This document shows positions 12,924-22,097 of a stretch of DNA of 27,793 bases, in pieces. The stretch comes from Zarea fungicola. Its lineage: Eukaryota > Ascomycota > Sordariomycetes > Hypocreales > Cordycipitaceae. Both the position numbers and the translations under genes were made by a program. The notes beneath the pieces are model-generated. The model had not been told where the DNA came from. It did no database searches and saw only the letters and a list, made by a program, of their open reading frames with translations. Numbering within the stretch: the stretch's first letter is position 1; each line of letters begins with the position of its first letter. The stretch covers positions 271 to 28,063 of the forward strand of contig FWCC01000250.1 of assembly GCA_900169235.1 (NCBI GenBank), written 5' to 3'.

Positions 12924-13478
12924 CCACCTCGGTGCAGGCCATTGCTTGCATACTATTGTACTCTTGATGTAGTATTATTGGCTATCTGACTAGGTTAAGA
13001 AAAAAAAAAAGTCCTGCACCACTTGGTTGACCGAGGTGGATAGATTATCACGGCAGGGCGACAAGGTGGGGGCAGAACTGAAATGTCACCACAGCTGATG
13101 AAGGCTGGTATAATGGAGAGAATTTTTATCAGAATTGGAATAAAGCAGTGACACTTTCGGAGATCAAATCGGCCTTTCAGAAGTCAATATTTCTCAGTCG
13201 TCAAAAAAAGAACCATTCGGTCAAGCCGTGGTCAAATGCATGCTGCGCCGAGGAAGCAGAACTGCAATGGACAGGTTGATAGCTCGTGAACCTCGGCGAC
13301 GGTTGGAGGGTGGATCAAGAAAAATTATCGTTGACGGAAGGATAGCCAAAACGATCTGTGCAGTGGGCTCCTCTGTCAGTTAGTGTTCTATTTTTTTGTC
13401 ACTAGACCCCTGTCGAGACTGGGATATGGATGGCGGATGAGCATGGTTCGGCGCGGGCGTCTCTGCGGTCCACCTCGG
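12924..13478. promoter_or_regulatory. cluster of CCACCTCGG motifs containing FAR-box-like CCTCGG
   Basis: CCACCTCGG occurs at 12924-12932 (+), 13031-13039 (-) and 13470-13478 (+). A fourth core CCTCGG lies at 13291-13296. CCTCGG is the core recognised by the fatty-acid-responsive regulators FarA/FarB in Aspergillus and relatives. The nearest downstream gene is an acyl-CoA synthetase, but it starts about 3.4 kb away. Regulation of that gene is therefore only a possibility; the cluster could serve an unannotated transcript or be a repeat remnant. Confidence 0.25.
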
Positions 13479-13749
13479 CTGCAGGAGAGACATTCGGCCC
13501 CCCTTTTGCAACCAGCGACAGATCGTGAAATGTCTGCTATGGGACATTTGCTATCCACTGGCAGGAGCTAATCAAGCCGCGGCTTTACACGGCTGTATGC
13601 ACAAATGCTGCACTGTGGGCTTAGATTACTTGCTGATAACAGGCAAGATAACGGACAAGCAAACTGTAAAGAGGTGGGCTGGCCGTCGGTCATTGAAATG
13701 GAGAACATGTGAAGACAACCAGCCGCAGCCGAGTCAGAGTAGAGTAACG

Positions 13750-13765
13750 TACGGAGTACTCCGTA
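13750..13765. repeat. 16-bp perfect palindrome TACGGAGTACTCCGTA
   Basis: The sequence is identical on both strands. From memory, words of the type ACGGAGTACTCCGT are common as dispersed short palindromes in intergenic DNA of filamentous ascomycetes. It has no evident relation to a nearby gene start. Confidence 0.6.
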
Positions 13766-14344
13766 GAGCAGCAAGCAAGCCACAACCGTATGCACGCGCC
13801 ACGACAACGCAAGGAGCAGTGGGCAAGACAGCATTGCTACCCTCGGGACTATAGATCAACTCTAAAATTTGTTACGAGATTTCGAGCATTGCACCTGCTG
13901 ATCTCTAGATGACTCGCTGCCACTCTACCAGGCAGCAAAACCATAAAGATGTTTAGCGGCTCTGCCTCAAAACGCCCGTAGTCGTTGTAGTAGTTGCGTG
14001 ACTTGCACTTTGTAACCGTTTAAATGCCTGTGGCGGCCGTTGTTAGGGGCATTGGCGCTACTCCCAGTACATATATTTTCTAATAAGTCAGTGATGAAAG
14101 TTTACTTATTCAGAGAGACGCAATTAGCCTGCCTAACTAGGTTCGGAGTTGTAAAATTCCCTCATTTTGGGCTGTACCTGCGCATTTCACTCTTGAGTTT
14201 CGAGAGGGGATGTTCATCGACCAAGACCAGGGTAGGGGGCCGGCATTGAAGGGTAAGGGGAGTTGGCCTTCTCATGGTCGGACGACCAGTTGTACTGTAC
14301 ACCCAGGTTTGGCTGATCTAAGGATGGCCGACAGGGTGGAGGTA

Positions 14345-14470
14345 GCCGAGACGAATCAGTGGCCGTTGTTTAAAGTTGAAGAGGGGATAAAGCCTTTCAA
14401 CGATCATTGGTCAGAGGCGACAGGGAAGACGTTTTGTGTTGATGAATCATGGCACGACCCCTCATGCCGG
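14345..14470 (+). pseudogene. possible fragment of a piggyBac-like DDE transposase
   Basis: In one forward frame a segment of about 42 residues reads with an FNDHW...GKTFCVDES core. This resembles the piggyBac-type (DDE_Tnp_1_7) region in which a short helix and a linker precede the first catalytic Asp in a V/IDE(S/M) motif. The usual Met and the following FKGR/FTGR-type motif are absent, and no second or third catalytic region is recognisable downstream. If real it is a small, decayed piece of a mobile element; the resemblance may be chance. Confidence 0.2.
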
Positions 14471-15604
14471 ATAAAGCTGGTGTTTCTCGGATTGAATTTA
14501 TTGCCAGACTAAGATTTGGTGCTTTGAAGGGAAAAAACGAAGTTGTTTGAAGTACCTGGTAGTGGCGTTGAACAAAATGCAGTTAAATGCAGGCAGTAAA
14601 CAGTATCATCTATTTGCTTGCCCTTGTCAAGAGGTGCGCCACATAACCTCTTGCATCCACGGCGCCATCTCTAGGCACCATGGAAGGGAAGAATCATGCC
14701 ACCCACTCAAAAGCGCAGACTGGCGCCGCCAGCTCTTGGTAAGACTAGCAACACCCTTTCGGCGTGTGGTATGAATCGAGAGCAGGTCTAAACAGTACAG
14801 TATGCATCCTCTTACTTGGTCTGGCGGCCAAGCTGAAGGCATGGAGGGGCTCAGCAAGCTTGGCAGCAGAATGTGTGGCGCTGGTGAGTCCATGTATAAC
14901 ATGCCGAAGAGACAGGACGAAAGCAAAACATGCCGAGGAAAGGTTTGGCGCGAGCCCAAAGTTTTGTGTGCTTGGACCGGAAGCGCGTGGGCATTGTTGG
15001 TCGAGGTCCCTTATCCGTGGCCCGTTGTACAGTAACTTGTAAGTCAGACAAGTTTTATTAGAAACGATCGGAGAGTAGCCGCTTCGGGATGGAGGTCGGC
15101 GCTAGGGTGCCCCTTGGCCTTGAACAAGTTAAGATGCAAGCACAGACGAGTTTCGTCTTATCCGGATGGTTATACCTGGCACATGTTAATTCACGCAATG
15201 AAAAGTTTTTCACCATGCCAGTCGATTCTCAAGTCCAAACGAGGCGACCATTATTAGCTTGGCTGGCGGCAGCCATGGTGGACCCGATGTCCGTGTCTGG
15301 CTTGTTATTATTATTAGGCTGAGCTACTGATGCGGCAAGCTGGGTTTGAAAGGTAAGCGGGGGCAGCTTGTTGGGAGCGGAGGTTCAAGCCAGAAGGTTG
15401 GGGCGTGGCTTGTACACAAAGGTAGGTAAATCTTGATAGATGCAGCGTTGATGGCTGTTGTCGTCACGGGGTGCAAGGTGGGCAGTGCAATGTTCAAAGG
15501 GAAAGGGTTTTGTTGAAACTCGACAGGCCACGAGACGCGGGGATAATGGGGGAGAGCCCAAGGTTCTGGGGTTTGGTTGGGGTAGCGAGCTGGGCAAGTA
15601 ATAA

Positions 15605-15620
15605 CAGGTATCGATACCTG
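15605..15620. repeat. 16-bp perfect palindrome CAGGTATCGATACCTG
   Basis: This is a perfect inverted repeat around a central ATCGAT, in the spacer upstream of the acyl-CoA synthetase. It contains the GGTA/TACC words that recur nearby. It may be a dimer binding site or a dispersed short palindrome. Confidence 0.5.
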
Positions 15621-16439
15621 CGTCATGGACGGCTGGCGATCATGGGCAGTAATGGGCTAGCAAACGGCACCACGATAACCTACAATCGTTTAGTACCTAA
15701 GTAACTACGCAGCATTCTAGGCATGCAAGCTAGGTTGACTGCATATTAAATAGTAGTAAGATGACAACATTTGGGCGCAGTTTTCTTGTCGGAGCGGACA
15801 ATTGCATGACATCCCCGAACCCTTCCGCAGATCCGCCCATGATGATGAGGACACGGGTGCATCGGACAGACTGGTGGACGGGGAGCGGGAGCAGCGGATG
15901 AGCAAACATGGAGTTTAGGTGTTCAGGTAGGCCATGAAGAACTGGAAAATCGTTGTCAAGATGATGCATGTTGCGGATGCATCTGTGGCAGTAGATACTA
16001 AACTACCTCCTTCTCAAAAGATGCGTCTAATAGGTAGGTAGGTAGCCATGTAGATAGAGGACTGGCAAGGTACTCGGACAAAGAGCAACATCCATGAGCT
16101 CCTGGTGCAGGATTCAGTCGCATTAGATTGCCAGTACCTACATACTAGCACGCTTGGCCCTTTCAGGCTGACCTGTAAAATGCACAAGTGGCTCAAGCCC
16201 ACTGAAGCCTCTGCATGTACTCCATAAAAGCCCTCTGCAGCTTCGACGCAGGCGCTGTGGATTTATGACCTAGCGTCTTTGTTAAGGTGCAGCAGCCCCT
16301 GGTTCTGAAAGCCTCCAGAACCCCCGCAGCGACTCCACTACAGCTACCTTAGCGCCATTCTCCCCCAGACGCAGGAGAAATGTCCACTTATTCACTGCTC
16401 CACTTCACTGCAACGCAGCACTATTAGGCACTGAGTCGA

Positions 16440-16846
16440 CCACCTGCGCTACACAGCAGGCTGAGAGCCCCAGCCAACCAACCAGCGCCAGCTCCAGCGC
16501 CCGCTCCGGCGCCCAGCAGCTTGGCCGTGGCCACTGGCTAGGCAACGCTGCTGGCCGCGGCCCAAAACCACACACGAGCTTGAGCTTGCTCGCTCTCCCG
16601 CCCGGCCTCCCAAACTGACCTCCACTTTCTTCCTCTCAAAAGTCTTGCCTCCCCTCGATCCTGGTAAGCTCCCATAACTCCGGCGGCTGTCCACTCTCCA
16701 ATTTCTTTTCCATCTCAGCGTCATCGTCGGCTCCATCGCCACTCGTCTTTCTGCCTCTTCTCCATCCCTCATACCACCGTCACACATCCTCACCTAGCTC
16801 CTTCCCTACGCGCGACAGCTTCCCTTCCACCACATCCTCACTCATC
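16440..16846 (+). promoter_or_regulatory. pyrimidine-rich leader of the acyl-CoA synthetase, with possible 5' UTR intron
   Basis: The top strand becomes strongly C/T-rich from about 16580 up to the ATG at 16847, as is common in well expressed genes of filamentous fungi. A possible untranslated-region intron runs from GTAAGC at 16664 to CAG at 16718 (55 nt), with a pyrimidine-rich 3' part. No in-frame upstream extension of the protein is supported. Transcription start and the intron are inferred. Confidence 0.4.
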
Positions 16847-19054
16847 ATGTCCGACTACACTTGGGGCGTCCCGCCCATGACCCAGGTGCACAAACCTCCC
16901 TTCACTGTCCAGGCGGCCGGTTTTGAAAAGGTTCCTGGCGAGACCATTCCTCGCCGTCATCCTCGCGCAAAGGATGGTCTTCTCAGCCAGCCCGCCAAGG
17001 ACGTATTCACAGTCTTTGACATTGTCCGTCGCAGCGCCCGATTGTACCCCAACAACAATGCCGTCGGCACCCGCAAGCTCATCAAGCTCCACAAGGAGAC
17101 CAAAAAGGTCAAGAAGAATGTCGACGGTGAGATTCGCGAGGTCGACAAGGAGTGGCAGTACTTTGAGCTTACCAAGTACTCTTTCCTTACCTACAAGCAG
17201 TACGAGGAGCTCGTCCTCGAAATCGGCGCTGGCCTACGCCACTTCGGCCTCAGCTCCGCCCACAAGCTGCATCTCTTTGCCACGACCAGCGCCGAATGGG
17301 CCTCCGTTGCTCATGCGTGCGCCTCCCAGTCCATCTCCATTGTCACCGCCTATGATACCCTAGGCGAGAGTGGCGTTGCCCATTCTCTCCTCCAGACCGA
17401 CGCCAATGCCATGTTCGTCGACCCCCATCTCCTCAAGACTGCCACTGGCCCAATCCTTCAGTCCAAGGTCAAGACGGTTATTGTCAACGAAGAATGCAAC
17501 TTTACCGTTGGTGGCGAGATTGAGGCGTTCAAGGCTGCCCACCCAGAACTTACCGTCATCACCTACCAAGAGCTTCGCCAGGCAGGCAAGGACAACATGG
17601 TCGAGCCTAACCCCGCCAAGGCTACCGACCTGTTCTGCATTATGTACACCTCAGGCTCAACTGGTCTGCCCAAAGGCGCCTGCATCACCCACGAGTCACT
17701 TGTGTCTGGTAGTAAGTTTCACTCTCTCCTGCTCTATTTGGCCTACGGCGTTCTAATATTCCTCTTTAGTTACTGGCCTCTACACCTGCGTCGAAGAATG
17801 CGTGAGCGACAGGGAGGTAGTCCTCGCCTACCTACCCTTGGCCCATATTTTCGAAATGGCCCTCGAGAATCTGCTTTTGTTCATTGGGGCGACTGTCGGC
17901 TATGGCAACCCCCGTACGCTCTCCGATACTTCCATGAAAAACTGCGGCGGTGATATGCGCGAGCTTAGACCCACTGTCATGGTCGGCGTCCCCCAGGTTT
18001 GGGAGACGATCAAGAAGGGTGTCATGGCCAAACTCGAGAGCGCCGGTGCCATTTCCCAGCATCTCTTCTGGGGTGCCTTCAACTACAAGACCTTCATGAC
18101 CAGAAATAAGCTACCTTTTGCTAGTATTTTCGACTCTATCGTTTTTGCCAAGGTCCGCCAGCTTACCGGTGGCCGTCTCCGTTTCACCATGAATGGTGCT
18201 AGCGGTATTTCTGACACCACGAAGCACTTCCTCTCGCTTGTTATCGGCCCCATGCTGACTGGCTACGGTCTCACCGAGACTTGCGCCAACGGTGCGCTCG
18301 GCTGCCCTCTGGAGTACTCTGCTACCGCCATTGGCCCAATCCCTGCCTCTGTTGAAATAAAGCTCGTTTCCATCCCCGAGCTTGGCTACGATGCCGATGC
18401 CAAGACTCCCCAGGGTGAGATTTACATCCGCGGTCTTCCTGTCCTGAAAGAGTACTTCAACAACCCCGAGGAGACTGCCAAGGCTAAGACGGCGGATGGC
18501 TGGTTCAAGACTGGCGATATCGGTGAATTCGACCAGGACGGCCATCTCAAAGTTATTGACCGTGTCAAGAACCTTGTCAAGATGGCTGGTGGTGAATACA
18601 TTGCCCTCGAAAAATTGGAGACTATTTATCGTGGAACTCAGACTGTCGCCAACCTAATGGTCCACGCCGATCCCGAGCACAGCCGCCCTATTGCTGTCAT
18701 CATGGCCAACCACAACGTGCTTGTCGAGAAGGCCAAGGAATTGGGCGTTGACGAGCACGTCATGCACACCGACACCAAGGTCAAGAGCTTAGTGCTCAAG
18801 GACCTCCAGACCACTGGTCGCCGTGCCGGTCTAGCGGGCATCGAGCTTGTTGCTGGCGTTGTCATTACCGAGGAGGAATGGCTGCCACCTACCGTACGTT
18901 TCAAATTCCGAATGCATGCCATTGCTGCTACTGACTGTATACTAACCCTTGCTCGCCACAGGGTCTCGTTACCGCCACCCAGAAACTCAACCGCAAGGTT
19001 ATTCGTGAGCGTTACGAGAAGGAGATTGCCGAGTGCCTAAAGAGCCTCGTCTAG
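16847..19054 (+). CDS. long-chain acyl-CoA synthetase (Faa1/Faa4 type)
   Basis: It activates long-chain fatty acids with ATP and CoA to acyl-CoA, feeding lipid synthesis, fatty-acid import and beta-oxidation. Exons are 16847-17711, 17770-18893 and 18962-19054, giving 693 residues, close to yeast Faa1. The introns are 58 and 68 nt with GTAAGT and GTACGT donors; the second has a clear TACTAAC branch site. Adenylate-forming family motifs are intact: the P-loop YTSGSTGLPKG at 267-277, GYGLTET at 453-459, and the long-chain signature around DGWFKTGD (531-538) followed by DRVKNLVK. A C-terminal KLNRKVIRERY segment carries the late lysine region of the family. The protein ends in SLV, which is not a convincing PTS1 peroxisomal signal, so an ER, lipid-droplet or cytosolic location is more likely. 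The start is supported by the ATCATGTCC context and conserved N-terminus. The choice between Faa1 and Faa4 naming is not meaningful here. Confidence 0.95.
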
Positions 19055-19488
19055 TTGACGACATGATTAAATCTCTAATGAGAACATGGGCGAGACTGCG
19101 GCAAACGAATGATTCTTTCCATACCAGGAGTCGAGGGAATGTTAATGTGTGTGGCCTGTGGAGGGGTTGATGATACCGCCCGCTGCAAGGGGACTGCAGC
19201 GTGTTTCTTTTTATTGTTTTGCTCGTTCCTGGTTTGATTTGTCTTTGATTTTTACGGCTGGCCATTTCTTGCGTAGCTTAATGTTTGTATTCTAACTAAC
19301 TATTCTCTGCCCTTGACAATCTTTACGTCAATAGCGAAACAGAGCTGGGGAGCAATGTATTAACATTTGCAATTTGCCAAGTTGAGAAAAAAAACAGTAG
19401 AAACAGTAGAAGCACCTTTGTAACCTCTCACCTCCCACACAAAACTCTTTCATTGCCTTGCGGCCCCCTTTCACCGCCAAGCTGCTCC
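19055..19488. other. 3' region of the acyl-CoA synthetase
   Basis: This is the downstream region of the acyl-CoA synthetase, with an ATTAAA-like poly(A) signal near 19066 and AT-rich DNA after it. It converges on the decayed reverse-strand gene that ends at 19489. No other gene is seen. Confidence 0.5.
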
Positions 19489-20078
19489 CTACTGCTCAAC
19501 AAATCTCACCACGCCCTTGCCCTTGGGCGACTTCTGCCTCTGTGCCGAAGTCTCCGTACCTCTCATGAACGACGAAGCACTGACGCTGTGTCCTCGACCA
19601 CGAGAGGTGGTCAGATGCTCCGGCACAGAGCCAGTCATCGCCAGCTGTTAGGCTTCGACGGCAGCAGGTTGGGAGAGGGTGGCGATAGCCCTCTCCAACC
19701 GCACGACGGATTGCTGCAGCCCAGCGATTGTCTCTCGCTGGCTGTTGTTCACCTCCAACTGCTTCTCTATTAAATTAACGAGTGAGCGCTTATCATTTTC
19801 TTATTCCTGATAGCTCATCTCAAGACTGCGTCGACGTCGCAGGTTAGCCAGGCCAATCCTTGTTGAAGTTATGCTCATAAATTTCTACGCGACTTACTGA
19901 GTCACTTTTGTAGGGCTGGAGGCTTGGGACTCCACAAGGCCAGATTGAAGAGTTGCCAGTTGACTCTTCAACTGGGGTTCCTCCCTTTCCTTGAGCTGCA
20001 ATAAGGCTTATATGACTTCATGAGCTGGATTGACGTTGCTTAACTGAGCGATGGTTGGTTCGTTAGGGACTAGCTTGC
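19489..20078 (-). pseudogene. decayed gene for a coiled-coil protein with spliceosomal introns
   Basis: I read pieces on the reverse strand. Piece B (20078-19898) starts after a pyrimidine-rich CCCCAG acceptor and encodes KLVPNEPTIAQL..., then has TAA at 20010-20008, then a Glu/Gln/Leu-rich helix. A well-formed intron follows (19897-19826, GTAAGT, GGCTAACC branch, GCAG). A short piece ends SYQE at a TAA (19803-19801). About 40 bp further, the same frame resumes as KQLEVNNSQRE... (19767-19651), a coiled coil, then TAA at 19650-19648, then 52 more codons ending in a basic GKGVVRFVEQ tail with stop at 19489. Two internal stops could derive from CAA by C-to-T change. The roughly 40-bp gap lacks a GT donor and looks like an eroded intron. 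Another GTAAGT at 20200 suggests an upstream exon. I do not recognise the family. Alternatively, a short live gene may end at 19801. Confidence 0.5.
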
Positions 20079-20240
20079 CTGGGGAAATGTAGAAGAGAAG
20101 TCTTATAAGAATAATAATATTATCTGCGAGCTTGTTCTGCCAGCTGCTACCAGCTGCGTTCTTGCTTACAATCACAGTAGGTAGGCAACCGTCCACTTAC
20201 AGCTGGCACCGGTTGAGTCGGCTGTTTAGAGCCCTAGGTA

Positions 20241-20765
20241 GATTTTCTTTGGGAATTCCCTTTCAATTTCTTTTTGTGTGTGTGCGTGGGACTGTTTAAA
20301 TGGATTGTTTAGGGTTTAGATGGTATGAGTGAGCCTCAAACTTTCAGTTTATAGGTAGCATCATGTAGCATTATAATATATAAGTAGCCACAAAAGTAAC
20401 TATAAACTAGCAGCGATTTTGAGAATACTCTAACCTATATTATGTCACAGTAATAGAGGTTAAATTACTACCTGAGCATCAAGGACAGAGCAAGTCATCA
20501 ATACATACGCACTTTTGCTGTAGCGAACGACTACTCACGTTGACACATCACCGCAGTTTTATCCCAAGTCCCTAAGGTTGTGAGTTTAATAACATTAAGA
20601 TGGGTTATAAAGTAAACCTTTCTATAGAGAAATTGGTAATTATAAACGTAGCCCCGGTTGTTAAACGTCTCCCACTCTTGCATCTTCCGTATAGAACTCG
20701 CGCTATTGACTCTTCATTTCGGCCACGACCCAGACCTGTATTCTCTATTTCTGAGTGTGACTTTT
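20241..20765. other. spacer, no gene seen
   Basis: AT-rich DNA with short ORFs only. It contains TTTAGGGTTTAG at 20308-20319, which resembles a telomere-type word but is a single short match. It may include an upstream part of the decayed gene at 19489-20078. Confidence 0.45.
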
Positions 20766-20972
20766 TTACATGTAGTATATAATCACGATGCCAAGACATA
20801 TGTAGGCACAGGCGAGGTGAACTATGAGCCACCAGCCAAGGTAGCTGTTGAAGGTGTCGTAGGCTGACCTTTTCTCGTATGAGGAGGACAAATAAGGCAG
20901 CCCTCCGAGCATGTACGAGCCAAAGAACATGAGATTTCCAGCAAAATAATAAAACATTCCGTCCTCATTCAT
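20766..20972 (-). CDS. small hypothetical protein with two membrane segments
   Basis: From the ATG at 20972 the ORF encodes 68 residues. Two hydrophobic segments are clear: about 6-28 (MFYYFAGNL...LPYL) and about 46-67 (LGWWLIVHL...IVIIYY), joined by a polar loop with SSSYEKRSAYD. Many codons in the middle end in C, as in the real genes of this window. The frame is open further upstream to 21077, just after a CTTAG that could be an acceptor, so this may be the last exon of a longer gene whose first exon I could not place. Upstream DNA carries an A13 tract (21131-21143) and no convincing coding. I do not recognise the family. It could be a real small membrane protein, a terminal exon or a relic. 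Confidence 0.35.
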   Translation of the reverse strand: MNEDGMFYYFAGNLMFFGSYMLGGLPYLSSSYEKRSAYDTFNSYLGWWLIVHLACAYICLGIVIIYYM

Positions 20973-21077
20973 GCTGGAAGCTTCCGCCGGGCGGTACGAT
21001 TTGATTTTTGAGTTGATGTTTGTTTGCTTTGTCTCGGGTGCTGCTGGCACGCAGTTGAAGAAAGGGATGAAGGATCG

Positions 21078-21771
21078 CTAAGAGTATGTTCATTGGTAGA
21101 CTGAGAAATTCAAGGGGATGACTATTTATTAAAAAAAAAAAAACGCATGTAAACCGGTAATTAAAATTTGGCTGTGGCCAAAACTCTGCTCGCTCTAGAT
21201 GCTTAGGAGGCGTTTTCCTTTAGAAGCCACCAGCTAAGGCGTAGACTCTTGTGGTGGATAATGTGACCAATTCACAACCTTGCAAACTCGGGATAAAATT
21301 ATGTGATATGTTAACGTGACTGGCCATCACCAACAACAAGAGTTATATATTTGAGGCAGGCGTGATAGCTTTGTGATGACTCGCTATTAATAGGAAAATA
21401 GACAATTGAACTCTTTGATATGAAAGAAAGAAAATGGGGCGAAGTGAACCACCGAAGAAAAGAGAGATATATGCCTTGCCGACTTTGGCTTCTGCTCGCC
21501 AGCCATCTGTATAAATGGCTTGCCCTCCCTTGCTGTTCGGGCAGTAAATTTGACGTTTATTGCAGCAGCATAATATAACTTTCAGAGTATTCTTGAAAAT
21601 CGCTGCTGGTTCATAGTTACTTTGGCGGCTTGGTCAGGCCGTGAAGCTTGTACACTTATTAATAGCTGCACTGTCTTTGCTGGCCGGTCACTTACTTATT
21701 AAGCCAACTTCTGTAAATGACATGCCCTACTTGTATACTGGTACATTATACCGTTAAAACTGATATTCTAC
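21078..21771. other. spacer, no gene seen
   Basis: AT-rich DNA between the small membrane ORF and the minisatellite. It includes the A13 run at 21131-21143. Any upstream exon of the small reverse-strand ORF would lie here, but none is evident. Confidence 0.45.
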
Positions 21772-21915
21772 TATTTCGACTATTTCGACTATTTCGACTA
21801 TTTCTACTATTTCGACTATTTCTACTATTTCTACTATTTCGACTATTTCTACTGTTTCGACTATTTCTACTATTTCTACTATTTCTACTGTTTCTACTAT
21901 TTCTACTGTTTCTAC
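21772..21915 (+). repeat. minisatellite, 16 tandem copies of a 9-bp unit
   Basis: The unit is TATTTCGAC with two variable positions: G or T at position 7 (CGAC/CTAC) and A or G at position 2 (TATTTC/TGTTTC). Sixteen units run without a break or indel. CGAC units dominate at the left end and CTAC units at the right; the TGTTTC variants are all in the right half. Because the unit is a multiple of three and lacks stops, ORFs cross it on both strands (Leu-Phe-Arg/Leu on the plus strand, Asn-Ser-Arg on the minus strand), but these start and stop just outside the repeat and are not credible genes. It lies about 180 bp past the stop of the Apd1-like gene. Confidence 0.95.
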
Positions 21916-22097
21916 TGTTAAATTTGCTATTCATGTTCTTTATTTTATGCCTTTCTATTTGTTAAAATTATATACGTGGATTTCAGCCATAATAATGTTG
22001 AACATATGAACAGATGGAAACCAAAATAGGAAAGAAAAAGAAAACCGCTCAAAAAAGACATCCCAGTAAGAAAAGTGAATAGAGCGCAAATGCCCCC

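Larger units (their letters stand above)
11924..16439. other. long intergenic spacer
   Basis: About 4.5 kb lie between the alpha-galactosidase stop and the leader of the acyl-CoA synthetase, with no intact gene seen. ORFs of 60-130 codons on both strands lack domains and splice-linked partners. Separately listed items inside it are a repeated CCACCTCGG motif (12924-13478), a 16-bp palindrome at 13750-13765, a weak transposase-like fragment near 14345-14470 and another 16-bp palindrome at 15605-15620. TAGGTA/TACCTA words recur between 15420 and 16140, including three tandem GTAG units near 16033. Confidence 0.55.

Noticed and set aside
14764..15042. Overlapping 77-92-codon ORFs
   Set aside because: No domain, no consistent codon bias, frames overlap each other on the same strand, no splice-linked neighbour.
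20308..20319. TTTAGGGTTTAG, telomere-like
   Set aside because: Less than two units and of the plant-type heptamer; too short to call an interstitial telomere.
21717..21965. 82-codon Leu/Phe-rich ORF and 62-codon Asn-Ser-Arg ORF
   Set aside because: Both are created by the 9-bp tandem repeat, whose unit length is a multiple of three and has no stop in these frames.
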